A DNA stretch of 41,497 nt, from assembly GCF_047920995.1 (NCBI RefSeq), contig NZ_JBLRWZ010000024.1:1-41497 (forward strand). The letters are read 5' to 3'. Below, piece by piece: positions 16,756 to 25,041 of this stretch. The position numbers and the translations under genes were made by a program. How positions within the stretch are numbered: position 1 is the stretch's first letter; each line of letters begins with the position of its first letter. This DNA is from Aliidiomarina sp047920995. GTDB taxonomy: Bacteria; Pseudomonadota; Gammaproteobacteria; Enterobacterales; Alteromonadaceae. The notes beneath the pieces are model-generated. The model was not told the DNA's origin. It saw only the letters and a program-made list of their open reading frames with translations, and searched no databases.

Positions 16756-18216
16756 TTAAGCACCGCTATCTACACATAGGTACTTCCACTCACAATATTC
16801 ATCTAGGCCCTGACGCCCGCCTTCACGGCCCAACCCAGATGCTTTAATGCCACCAAAAGGTGCTGTGGCATTAGAAATTAAACCAGTATTGATTCCTATC
16901 ATGCCTGCCTCTAGAGCCGCTGCTACACGCTGAATGCGGCCCATATTTTGGGCGTAAAAATACGCGGCTAAACCAAATTCACTGGCGTTAGCGTAACCAA
17001 TGGCTTGTTCTTCGCTGGTAAACGAAATCAATGGTGCCACTGGCCCAAAGGTTTCTTCACGGGTACACAACATGTTCTGATTACAGTTAACAAGTACCGT
17101 AGGGGTAAAAAAGGTGCCGCCTAACGGAGCTAGTTCGCCACCACACAACACTTCTGCACCATGCTGTTGGGCATCGGCGATGTGCTTGCGTACTTTAGCT
17201 ACCGCCGCTTGATTGATTAAGGGGCCAATTTGCGCACCTGCGGTAAAGCCATCGGCCACCTTGAGTGCGGTTACTTTTTGGCGCAGTTTTTCGGCGAACT
17301 GCGCATACACTTCAGCGGCCACATACACCCGATTAGCACACACACAGGTTTGCCCAGCGTTACGAAATTTGCTATCGATTAAGCCCTGCACTGCCGCATC
17401 TAAATTTGCATCCGCAAACACAATAAAAGGCGCATTGCCACCAAGCTCTAACGATACGCGTTTCACACTATCGGCACAGGCAGCCATTAAACTGGCGCCC
17501 ACAGCCGTAGAACCGGTGAAACTTAGCTTGCGCACTAACGGGCTCGAGGTAAACACCTTGCCAATGGGCTTCGCTTCACCCGTAACCACACTCAGCACCC
17601 CTGCCGGAACGCCGGCCTGTTCTGCCAGTGCCGCTAACGCAAGGGCGGTAAGTGGTGTTTCTGCTGCCGGCTTTACTACCATAGTGCAGCCCACCGCCAG
17701 TGCCGGAGCAACTTTGCGAGTTATCATGGCTGCTGGGAAGTTCCATGGTGTAATCGCCACACATACCCCCACCGGCTCACGCACCGCTTGAATTTGCTGT
17801 TGCGCACTCGCAGCTGGAATAATTTCTCCATAACTACGCCGTGCTTCCTCAGCAAACCATTCAATATAGCTTGCCGCATAGGCGATTTCGCCCTTGGCTT
17901 CTGCAACTGGCTTGCCCTGTTCGAGGGTCATAATTTCGGCTAACGCTTGTTGATTAGCCATCACCAATTCGTACCAACGGCGCAATACACCGGCCCGATC
18001 GGCAGCAGTGCGGGCGCGCCATGCTGGCCATGCGGCATGGGCAGCTGCTATCGCCCGCTCGGTTTCAGCAGCTCCTAAATTGGCCACATCGGTAATGTGC
18101 TCACCGTTAGCTGGATTGGTTACCGCAAAGGTTGCGCCGTTATCGGCAGAAACCCACTTGCCATTTACCAAGGCTTGCTGGCGAATGAAACTACGCGCGG
18201 TTTCGCTAATACTCAT
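16756..18216 (-). CDS. gabD: NAD(P)-dependent succinate-semialdehyde dehydrogenase (paralog 1)
   Basis: 486 aa, the usual GabD length. ALDH motifs in order: ITPWNFPAAMITRKVAPALA, VVKPAAETPLTALALA, FTGSTAVGASLM, catalytic Glu in SLELGGNAPF, catalytic Cys in GQTCVCANR (the C-x-C pair that acts as a redox switch in SSADHs), and EETFGPVAPL. It oxidises succinic semialdehyde to succinate; glutarate semialdehyde is a plausible alternative substrate. It begins 9 bp after the sigma54 activator gene stop, in line with one operon with the Fe-alcohol dehydrogenase. A close paralog lies at 28472-29932. High confidence in SSADH-type ALDH, moderate for the exact substrate. Confidence 0.9.
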   Translation of the reverse strand: MSISETARSFIRQQALVNGKWVSADNGATFAVTNPANGEHITDVANLGAAETERAIAAAHAAWPAWRARTAADRAGVLRRWYELVMANQQALAEIMTLEQGKPVAEAKGEIAYAASYIEWFAEEARRSYGEIIPAASAQQQIQAVREPVGVCVAITPWNFPAAMITRKVAPALAVGCTMVVKPAAETPLTALALAALAEQAGVPAGVLSVVTGEAKPIGKVFTSSPLVRKLSFTGSTAVGASLMAACADSVKRVSLELGGNAPFIVFADANLDAAVQGLIDSKFRNAGQTCVCANRVYVAAEVYAQFAEKLRQKVTALKVADGFTAGAQIGPLINQAAVAKVRKHIADAQQHGAEVLCGGELAPLGGTFFTPTVLVNCNQNMLCTREETFGPVAPLISFTSEEQAIGYANASEFGLAAYFYAQNMGRIQRVAAALEAGMIGINTGLISNATAPFGGIKASGLGREGGRQGLDEYCEWKYLCVDSGA

Positions 18217-18225
18217 AGTTATATC

Positions 18226-19644
18226 CTATTGGTTACTTATAGGTGCTACTGGGGCAACGGCATGTTGCTGCCGCCAGCGTTGGTTTTTTTTCACTAAGGT
18301 AGATTGATCAATGCCTAATGCTGCTGCAGCCGCACGAGTTGTGCCGTGTTCTTGTAGGGCTCGCTCAATCAGGTATTGCTCCAGCGCCTCTACTTGCGCT
18401 TTTAAACTGCCATCTTGTGGCGCCAACGGCGCATTTGCTTGATGAAGCACTTCTGCAGGTAGCTGCTGAGGCGTTATTCGTTCGCCTGAACAAGTAACAA
18501 CCATGCGTTCGGTTACATTCATTAGCTCACGAATATTCCCCGGCCAACGGTGCCGCTCAAGCACCGCTAAAGCTTCGGCCGACCACTGACAATCACGCTC
18601 ATGCTGTTGATTAAAACGGCGCAAATAATGTTCCAATAATGGCCGAATTTCTTCCCGGCGAGCGCGCAAGGGGGGTAACGTGATGGGCACAACACTCAGG
18701 CGATAAAATAGATCTTCGCGGAAAGTGCCTTGCTCCACTCGCTCGCGCAGTTGATGATGCGTGGCACAAATAAGGCGGAAGTTGGTACTTTTAAACTCGG
18801 TGCCGCCCACCGGCAACATTCGGTTCTCGGCTAATACTTTCAGCAGTTTGGCTTGTAACGCTAAGGGCAAATCACCAATTTCATCAAGTAATAGGGTGCC
18901 GCCATTCGCCACTTCTAACAGGCCTTGTTTACCTTTACTAGAAGCTCCGGTAAATGCACCCGGGGCATAACCAAAAAGCTCCGCCTCCAGCAAAGCCTCT
19001 GGCATGGCAGCACAGTTGAGTTCTAAAAATGGACCATTCGAGATTGCCGAATTCTGGTGAATAAAACGTGCCAGTAAAGTTTTACCGGTGCCGGTTTCGC
19101 CCTCAATTAATACTTTTACATTAGTGCGAGCAATATTTTGTGCCAGCTCATAGCACGCTCGCGTTTCTGGGTTAATCATTAAAGCTTGCTGCGCCGCAGG
19201 CTCTTTTCCTTTGCTGCGGTTCGCCCCATAGGTATCGCGAATGGTTAGCAACTCAGCCAGCTGTTCTTGAGCATGCTTTGCTTGCAGTAGCTCAGTAACA
19301 TCGCGCACTGAAGTAACCACATATTCTAAGTTACCAGTGTTATCAAACATGGGCGTTCCGCTAACTAAAATTTTGCGGCTATCATGAATGGTTTGCACCA
19401 AAGTAATCGGCTGTAACTCGCGCAGTACTTCAAGCGATACCGAACGCGAAATATAGCCAGCTTTCACCACATCAGCCATGTGTAAGCCAACAATTTTATG
19501 CCGCTGAATACCGGTAATGCGTTCGTAAGCTTTGTTCACAGTAATGGTAACGCCGCGGGCGTCAGTGATATACACGCCATCTTGCAAGGCATCTATAATG
19601 CGCTGTAAATTTTCGATCGGGGCTTTTAAACGGGTTCTATTCAT
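18226..19644 (-). CDS. PAS-domain sigma54-dependent transcriptional activator
   Basis: 472 aa. Residues about 10-135 form a PAS sensor (IIDALQDGVYITDARGVTIT; YVVTSVRDVTEL), with no receiver domain, so the signal is probably a small ligand. The AAA+ domain (about 160-390) has Walker A GETGTGKT near 183, the sigma54-contact loop GAFTGA near 229, Walker B TLLLDEIGDLP, and the FREDLFYRLSV region. A Fis-type helix-turn-helix lies near 430-450 (TRAAAAALGIDQSTLVKKNQ), resembling the TyrR/RocR class. Overlaps the permease stop by 8 bp and sits inside the operon it probably controls. Both divergent transcripts of the cluster have sigma54 promoters, which strongly ties this activator to them. Confidence 0.92.
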   Translation of the reverse strand: MNRTRLKAPIENLQRIIDALQDGVYITDARGVTITVNKAYERITGIQRHKIVGLHMADVVKAGYISRSVSLEVLRELQPITLVQTIHDSRKILVSGTPMFDNTGNLEYVVTSVRDVTELLQAKHAQEQLAELLTIRDTYGANRSKGKEPAAQQALMINPETRACYELAQNIARTNVKVLIEGETGTGKTLLARFIHQNSAISNGPFLELNCAAMPEALLEAELFGYAPGAFTGASSKGKQGLLEVANGGTLLLDEIGDLPLALQAKLLKVLAENRMLPVGGTEFKSTNFRLICATHHQLRERVEQGTFREDLFYRLSVVPITLPPLRARREEIRPLLEHYLRRFNQQHERDCQWSAEALAVLERHRWPGNIRELMNVTERMVVTCSGERITPQQLPAEVLHQANAPLAPQDGSLKAQVEALEQYLIERALQEHGTTRAAAAALGIDQSTLVKKNQRWRQQHAVAPVAPISNQ

Positions 19645-21037
19645 CGCTATTGCTCTGCTGGTCTTTCACAAAGGTGGTATCGGCTTCGCCACTAAAAAAC
19701 TGCTTACCATAAATTAGCAAACACAGCACCACCCCAATAGCAAAGGCCCAAGTAGCACCTTTAATAACCAATATGGCGGCGATTACTCCAGCAATGCCCA
19801 AATCACGTTGGCTTTGAGCCTGCATAATACCAATTCGCACACTAACATAGCCTTGAATCAGTAAAGTGAGCGCCAGCGCAATCCCTAAAATGGGTTGCAC
19901 TAAACTAACAATGGGCAGCAGTAACAACCCCGTATTGGTGCCCCAGCGAAACGAGCCCGAACCACCAAAAATAGAATCCATCGCGGCTTTACCTTTTTTA
20001 TAACGCTCTACCACCACCACATGCATGGCTGCCCATAGCGGCCCACACATCACCACGTCGGGGCCGAAAATACTCATTCCCAAGTTACGGCCACCGAAAA
20101 TTAAGTGAGCACGATTTGGGTTGTAATCTATTTTTTCATCTTGGCGCACTTCATCGGCTTCGGCCAATAGCGCCTTGCTTTGTAACACATCCCCAAACAG
20201 CACGATATAAGCGGCTAATACCGTAGGAATAGCAGTAATAAACATCATTAACGGCGGTAAGCCTAAGCCAAAAACGGTATATTCATTCCACATTAAAAGA
20301 AAATCGGGCTGGGTGATTCCCCATTCAATATCGGGCCAGGGGGCTTCACCAAATAAAGGTGCCACCACAATAGCCAAAACAATAATGGGGAAAATACCCA
20401 GCTTGCCAATATTCGCCCATAGCCGATTACGCCGTTGTAACTGCGTAAAATGCTTAGAAAAAATAAGATAGAACGCTACCCCCACAGCAATACTGATAGT
20501 AAATGGATACTGATCAAAGCGGCCACCTTCAGCAAACACTACGGTAATCGCCGCAAGACCAGCCCCCATAATTACTCCAGCTTTAATGGCTGCGGGTATC
20601 AGGCGTACCACCTTGGCGGCCAACTTAGTGTAGCCAAGCACTATCGCCAGCACTCCCAGCATTAATTGGAAGGCAATTAACGCATGCACCCGCATTTCGC
20701 CCTCAGGAAAAGCCGCCACATAGAGCATCAACAGCGGAATAGCTGGCGTTATCCAACCTGGAATAACCGGATCACCCAACATATGGTGCAGCAAATACAG
20801 CAGGCCATTCAGAATTACGATAGCAATAGCAGCTTCAAACGGCATGCCAAGCAGCTCGGTCATGAGTGGAATGGCAGCTAAATCTACCGCACACATAAGC
20901 AAGCCCTGAAAATAATCGGGCCATTCAAAGCGATAATGCAAGAAGGGTAGGCGTAATTTAAACGGCCCTAGTGGTGTATAAGGTGCTTCGGCACCATCTG
21001 CGCGCTGTTGCCAGCGCCAAGCTTTCCGTGAACTCAA
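19637..21037 (-). CDS. Multispanning membrane permease, family uncertain (NCS2/SLC23-like)
   Basis: 466 aa with about 11-13 hydrophobic helices after a basic N-terminus (MSSRKAWRWQQR). The general layout (paired re-entrant-looking Gly/Pro-rich stretches such as PVIPGWITPAIPLLMLYVAA and GGRNLGMSIFGPDVVM) recalls the uracil/xanthine NCS2 superfamily, but the classic NCS2 signature segments are not clear to me. Conserved-looking polar intramembrane elements are NRAHLIFGGRNLGMS and the GPLWAAMHVVVVERY stretch. It lies between the Fe-alcohol dehydrogenase and the activator, so it most likely imports the substrate of this pathway, perhaps a small hydroxy acid. No confident functional name is justified. 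Confidence 0.65.
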   Translation of the reverse strand: MSSRKAWRWQQRADGAEAPYTPLGPFKLRLPFLHYRFEWPDYFQGLLMCAVDLAAIPLMTELLGMPFEAAIAIVILNGLLYLLHHMLGDPVIPGWITPAIPLLMLYVAAFPEGEMRVHALIAFQLMLGVLAIVLGYTKLAAKVVRLIPAAIKAGVIMGAGLAAITVVFAEGGRFDQYPFTISIAVGVAFYLIFSKHFTQLQRRNRLWANIGKLGIFPIIVLAIVVAPLFGEAPWPDIEWGITQPDFLLMWNEYTVFGLGLPPLMMFITAIPTVLAAYIVLFGDVLQSKALLAEADEVRQDEKIDYNPNRAHLIFGGRNLGMSIFGPDVVMCGPLWAAMHVVVVERYKKGKAAMDSIFGGSGSFRWGTNTGLLLLPIVSLVQPILGIALALTLLIQGYVSVRIGIMQAQSQRDLGIAGVIAAILVIKGATWAFAIGVVLCLLIYGKQFFSGEADTTFVKDQQSNSDE

Positions 21038-21108
21038 CAGCTATTCCTCTTGTTATTAGTATGTAGCTTTGGTTTTGTTATGGCTAAAGCGCAATAATGC
21101 GCGTCTAT

Positions 21109-22278
21109 TCAATAGGCCGCTTGGTATATTTGTAAAATATCTGCCTCGTTTAGTACCCGTGGATTATTGCGCAGTAAGCGTTCCACTTTGATGGCCTCAG
21201 CGGCTAACTGCGGAAGCGCCGCTTGCGGAATTTCAAAGCTGTGTAACCCTTGGGGAATCCGTACTTCTCGACATAGCCGGTGCAGTTCTGCAATTACCCA
21301 ATCTGCAGTATCTTTGGCACTAACATCGGGCTGATGAAAGCCAAACTGCTGAGCGATGTGCACCATTCGCTCAACACAAGCAATTTTGTTCCATTCCATA
21401 ACGTAGGGCAGCATTAGCGCATTACTTACCCCATGGGCCATGTGATAGCGACCACCCAAAGGATAAGCGAGTGCATGCACGGCACCTACGCCAGCATTAC
21501 CGAATGCTAACCCGGCCAATAAACTACCCGTAGCCATATCTTCTCGTGCTTGCTGATCTTGTGGGTTGGTATAGGCCTTAGGTAAAGCGCGATAAATCAT
21601 GCTCATCGCCTGCAGGGCCAAAGCATCGGTAATAGGGCTGGCAAAGTTAGAAATATAAGCTTCAATGGCATGCACCAGCGCATCTACCCCACTAGCAGCC
21701 GTTACCGTTGGCGGGCAAGTAAGGGTAAGCTCTGGCGACACAATAGCCACATCTGGAAGTAAGTAATCACTTACTATACCCTTTTTTACCTGCGCCTCTG
21801 CATCGGCCAAAATTGCAATATTGGTAACTTCAGAACCGGTTCCGGCGGTAGTGGGCATACATATTAGCGGCACAGTGCGGTTCGTTACTTTATTCTCACC
21901 AAACAAACTGTAAATGCTGGTACGTTCATGGCAACTTGCCAACACGGCAACACATTTGGCGATATCCATGGCACTGCCACCACCAATTGCAATTACGCTA
22001 TCATGTTGCTGGGCATTAAATAATGCACAGCACTGCTCCACCACCGCCACCTCAGGCTCCGGGGGAACTTGATCAAAAATTTCGTATCGTACATCGGCAC
22101 ACTCATCAGCCAACTGCTGTAACAATGGCGTTAGGGTGCCAGAAGTATGCACGCCAGTGTCGGTAACTATCAGCGGGAAACGCATGTTCAAGCGTCGCAG
22201 CTGGCTGGGTAGCTCGTAACTCGCGCCTTGGCCGGTAATAAGACGTTGTGCTGATTTGAAATAACTTACCGCTACCAT
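21109..22278 (-). CDS. Iron-containing alcohol dehydrogenase, probable 4-hydroxybutyrate dehydrogenase
   Basis: 389 aa from ATG 22278 (MVAVSYFKSAQRL...), preceded by GGAG with 5-nt spacer; a longer frame from 22359 runs through the sigma54 promoter and is rejected. Group III Fe-ADH motifs: nucleotide-binding IGGGSAMDIAKCVAV near 95, PTTAGTGSEVT, the iron ligands in DALVHAIEAYIS and in VHALAYPLGGRYHMAHG. Such enzymes oxidise primary alcohols or hydroxy acids with NAD. Pairing with SSADH suggests 4-hydroxybutyrate to succinic semialdehyde (Gbd/4HbD type); 1,4-butanediol-type or 5-hydroxyvalerate substrates are alternatives. First gene of the sigma54-driven operon. Confidence 0.85.
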   Translation of the reverse strand: MVAVSYFKSAQRLITGQGASYELPSQLRRLNMRFPLIVTDTGVHTSGTLTPLLQQLADECADVRYEIFDQVPPEPEVAVVEQCCALFNAQQHDSVIAIGGGSAMDIAKCVAVLASCHERTSIYSLFGENKVTNRTVPLICMPTTAGTGSEVTNIAILADAEAQVKKGIVSDYLLPDVAIVSPELTLTCPPTVTAASGVDALVHAIEAYISNFASPITDALALQAMSMIYRALPKAYTNPQDQQAREDMATGSLLAGLAFGNAGVGAVHALAYPLGGRYHMAHGVSNALMLPYVMEWNKIACVERMVHIAQQFGFHQPDVSAKDTADWVIAELHRLCREVRIPQGLHSFEIPQAALPQLAAEAIKVERLLRNNPRVLNEADILQIYQAAY

Positions 22279-22334
22279 AGTTTCTCCACTCGTTTGTTGT
22301 TTTTCCGTATGTGCTTGCGCTCTATTAACAATAC

Positions 22335-22350
22335 AGCAACAACTGTGCCA
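22335..22350 (-). promoter_or_regulatory. Sigma54 -24/-12 promoter of the Fe-alcohol dehydrogenase operon
   Basis: On the minus strand TGGCACAGTTGTTGCT: the invariant GG and GC are 10 bp apart and the match to TGGCAC-N5-TTGCW is essentially complete. The transcript would start near 22323, about 45 nt before the start codon at 22278. Confidence 0.92.
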
Positions 22351-22416
22351 ACTTCGCATATAGCCTTAAACTATTGTTTTTATTATCTTTAATTTCACAC
22401 CTTAGACTAAGCCGAT

Positions 22417-22448
22417 CGGATATTGATGATTATATTCATCAATATCCG
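22417..22448. promoter_or_regulatory. Perfect 13-bp inverted repeat: probable activator binding site (UAS)
   Basis: Arms CGGATATTGATGA (22417-22429) and TCATCAATATCCG (22436-22448) with a 6-bp AT spacer. The core TTGATGA/TCATCAA recurs at 22466-22472 (TCATCAA), 22510-22516 (TGATGAA) and 22530-22536 (TGATGAA). The palindrome is about 110 bp from the predicted ADH transcription start and about 210 bp from the porin start, a normal range for sigma54 enhancer sites. The 436-bp gap 22279-22714 thus holds two promoters and this operator region; I see no ORF in it. Confidence 0.82.
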
Positions 22449-22618
22449 CTTTTTGATTCTATTATTCATCAAGTGTAACTTAAAAATCCCCCCTTGCTAG
22501 CCATGCCAATGATGAATTTTTTCTTCAAGTGATGAAAAAAAACACGCTAACTTTCATTGCTTTGGCTTTCCTTATATAAAAATAGATATTTTTCAGTGCT
22601 TTATAAAAAACATGAAAC

Positions 22619-22634
22619 TGGCATAGAGCTTGCA
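22619..22634 (+). promoter_or_regulatory. Sigma54 -24/-12 promoter of the porin gene
   Basis: TGGCATAGAGCTTGCA on the plus strand: GG and GC are 10 bp apart, with TTGCA at -12. The transcript would start near 22646, giving a 5' leader of about 69 nt before the porin ATG at 22715. Confidence 0.9.
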
Positions 22635-22714
22635 ACGCGTAATAAGCAACCCTTAGATTGCAACACAACTGCGTAACTGCGGTTCACTAAATAACAACAA
22701 TAGAGGAACAACTC

Positions 22715-23896
22715 ATGCACAATACACACACTAAAATAGCTTGGTATGGTGCCTTGGCCGGAGGCGCACTAACTTTACTCGCTAGCACCACTGTAGCAGC
22801 CACCGAAATAGAGCATGGCAATTGGCAGCTAAAATTCGGTGGCTACATTAACACCCATGCAATTTATGTGAGCTGCGATAACAGCGGTAACACTGTAGCG
22901 GGCAATGCACTGTTGTGTACTGGCGATAATGCCAGTGCTATCACTAATGGTTATAGCCCCGCTAGTTTTAGCATGGCCGCCGCCACCGAGCGCGAAGGCT
23001 ACACCATTAGTGCAGTAGTTGCTCTAGAGCCCGGCAATACTGATAACGCCGCCTTTAATGGTAATGGGGATAATAAGGCTTACCGTGCTTATTTCACCGT
23101 GGGCAATGAAACTATGGGCACCCTTAAAGCAGGGCGTGATTACGGGGTATTTGGCATTGATATTGTGTTAGAGGATATGTCCTTAGGTGGTGTTGGAGCG
23201 CCAGCATTAATTAAAAGCCCACTCAATACCCAGCTTGGCGCTGCCGGTTATGGCTATATTTTCACTGATCGGCTTTCGCAGATTACCTATTCCTACACCG
23301 CAAGCAATGGTGTAAGCGCAACCTTTGGTGTATTTCAGCCATTAGATTTACTCTCGTTCGGTGGCAATGGCTACGTTGGGGATAGCGGTAGTAAACAACC
23401 TGGCGTGCATGGCAGATTACGTTACGATTTTAGTAACGGTTACCTTTCTAGCACCTTTTTGCAGCAAGATGTAACTACCCCATTGAATAGCTACAGCGCC
23501 TATGGCGTAGATGTAACCGCTGCCGTTAATGTTGCTAGCAACCGCTTCGTACTTTCGGCATTTAATGCCGATGGCTTGGGCTATTACGGTTTGTTTATCG
23601 ATGGTACCGATGCAAATGCATCACCACGAAAAAGCTCTGGTTGGTTCGCGCAAGCTACTCACACTCGTGGGGCCACTAAATTCGGCGTTAACTACGGTGT
23701 TTCCAGCGTGAATCGCACAGCCCTAGATTCGGCGTTACAACTTGATGAACAGAAAAAGCTCACCTTTGGGGTATACCACACGCTTTGGGATCTCTTTACC
23801 ATTAGTGCTGAAGTATCCGATATTCGGGCCACCAATCACCAACAACAAAGCATTACCAACCAAGCAATGAGTTTTGGCCTTGCCCTCTCATTTTAA
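22715..23896 (+). CDS. Outer-membrane porin (general/specific porin family)
   Basis: 393 aa with a signal peptide (residues 1-29, ...LTLLASTTVAA) followed by alternating-residue beta-strand patterns (NWQLKFGGYINTHAIYV; VSATFGVFQP; GYLSSTFLQQ) and the C-terminal aromatic strand ending AMSFGLALSF, the BAM recognition signature. Internal strands such as FSMAAATEREGYTISAVVAL and TMGTLKAGRDYGVFG match trimeric porins of the Porin_4 type. AGAGGAA lies 6 nt before the ATG. It is transcribed divergently from the Fe-ADH operon from its own sigma54 promoter, so it probably lets the same substrate cross the outer membrane. Confidence 0.86.
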   Translation: MHNTHTKIAWYGALAGGALTLLASTTVAATEIEHGNWQLKFGGYINTHAIYVSCDNSGNTVAGNALLCTGDNASAITNGYSPASFSMAAATEREGYTISAVVALEPGNTDNAAFNGNGDNKAYRAYFTVGNETMGTLKAGRDYGVFGIDIVLEDMSLGGVGAPALIKSPLNTQLGAAGYGYIFTDRLSQITYSYTASNGVSATFGVFQPLDLLSFGGNGYVGDSGSKQPGVHGRLRYDFSNGYLSSTFLQQDVTTPLNSYSAYGVDVTAAVNVASNRFVLSAFNADGLGYYGLFIDGTDANASPRKSSGWFAQATHTRGATKFGVNYGVSSVNRTALDSALQLDEQKKLTFGVYHTLWDLFTISAEVSDIRATNHQQQSITNQAMSFGLALSF

Positions 23897-23929
23897 AGCG
23901 ATGCGCTATTAAAAAAGGTGGCCTTGCCT

Positions 23930-23966
23930 GCCTAATGCTAGTCAGCTTAAATGACTGGCATTAGGC
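23930..23966. terminator. Stem-loop between convergent porin and glycosyltransferase genes
   Basis: 15-bp stem, GCCTAATGCTAGTCA / TGACTGGCATTAGGC with one mismatch (pairs as G-U in one RNA strand), 7-nt loop. An A-run lies at 23911-23916 and a T-run at 23980-23984, so a longer, imperfect bidirectional terminator is likely. Its inner 29 bp are repeated after tuf. Confidence 0.72.
23934..23962 (+). repeat. Dispersed 29-bp palindrome, copy 1 (downstream of porin)
   Basis: Arms AATGCTAGTCAG and TGACTGGCATT around CTTAA. It matches the reverse complement of the copy at 41090-41118 at 27 of 29 positions. Read in the sense of the upstream gene (porin here, tuf there) both copies have the same orientation, including the asymmetric loop CTTAA. 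Confidence 0.75.
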
Positions 23967-24010
23967 TAGCTTAGCGGCATTTTTGTGTTTGCGTGGATTC
24001 ACACAATCAA

Positions 24011-24958
24011 TTACTTCAATATCTGTTCCAATTTATGCCACAAGCGCAAAATGGGGTACACGTTAATTTGGCTGTAACGGAATGGCATTTTTGCCGGCCG
24101 TTCCGTGTGTAAATAGTGTTCCGCAACCGGGAGTTTTTTTGCCACATCTCGAGATTTCAGAGCCTTTACTTCATTTTCGCTCATGCCATCAAAACGATTC
24201 GGGGTGGTACCCCTCAGCTTTTCCGCGAGCTGCACTGCTTTGGTTTTCTGCTTGCCACGAAACACTGGCACCTCCGGCAAAAACATGGCAAATGGGTGCA
24301 ACATAAAACCCATTTTGCCAAATAAGCGCTGTGCTTGTTTGGCATTTTCAGTTTCACCTTCGATAAATTGCCATTTTGCGTTCATAAGCCGAGGAACATG
24401 CAGAATCATCGCATCGGCATAGCTAATGCCGCGTGGGTTTGGTTTCTCTGGGTAGTGGCGCAAATACACAGGATAATCGCTCGCCACTTGGGTTATGCGT
24501 GCATCACGGGCTTTGCGAGCCCCTTTCAAAAATAATGGGTTCAAAAAAGCTGCCTGAGGATAATGCTGATAAAAACCAATAATATTTTGCCAATCATCTG
24601 CACTTACATCGCGTACTACTTGCATATCGTCTTGTAAAAATAACGCTAGCTCTGTTGTGCCACCGGCGTTGCTTTGCGCCGCATGCGCCAGCTCTAACGC
24701 TGCTTGCATATTGTTATACAAACCGCCGTGGCGCGCGTGTTCATGTTGTTTCGGTTGATGCAAGCGCACGCCATTGGGCAAGTTGGCAAGATATTGCTGA
24801 GTATCGCCATCATTACTATGATCGTCGATTAGCGTAATCACAGCACCGGGAATGTAGCGACGTACTGAATCTACGCAGTTGCGCAGAAAATCACCACGAT
24901 TGTATGAAAAAATAAATACGAACAGCTGTTGGTTAACGCTATTGCCTTGAGTGCCCAT
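24011..24958 (-). CDS. GT-A fold glycosyltransferase (family 2-like)
   Basis: 315 aa. N-terminal Rossmann-like start FVFIFSYNRGDFLRNCVDSV, nucleotide-sugar residues ITLIDDHSNDGD near 45, and a DXD-like LFLQDDMQVV near 110 are those of GT-A enzymes; the C-terminal half (from about 190) is not recognisable. There are no membrane helices, so it is probably cytosolic and acts on a lipid-linked or surface glycan; no other polysaccharide genes flank it. AGGAGG lies 4 nt before ATG 24958, and part of that site can fold into a small TCCTG-TAA-CAGGA hairpin (24966-24978 region), which might damp translation. It follows the EAL gene by 83 bp. Confidence 0.68.
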   Translation of the reverse strand: MGTQGNSVNQQLFVFIFSYNRGDFLRNCVDSVRRYIPGAVITLIDDHSNDGDTQQYLANLPNGVRLHQPKQHEHARHGGLYNNMQAALELAHAAQSNAGGTTELALFLQDDMQVVRDVSADDWQNIIGFYQHYPQAAFLNPLFLKGARKARDARITQVASDYPVYLRHYPEKPNPRGISYADAMILHVPRLMNAKWQFIEGETENAKQAQRLFGKMGFMLHPFAMFLPEVPVFRGKQKTKAVQLAEKLRGTTPNRFDGMSENEVKALKSRDVAKKLPVAEHYLHTERPAKMPFRYSQINVYPILRLWHKLEQILK

Positions 24959-25041
24959 AAAGCCCTCCTGTAACAGGACCCCTATATTCTCCCGTACCCT
25001 TCGAGCGTGTACAAGCTAAGAAATTATTTATTACCGAACTC

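Noticed and set aside
22279..22359. N-terminal extension of the Fe-alcohol dehydrogenase
   Set aside because: It would translate through the sigma54 promoter and the predicted transcription start; ATG 22278 has a proper ribosome site.
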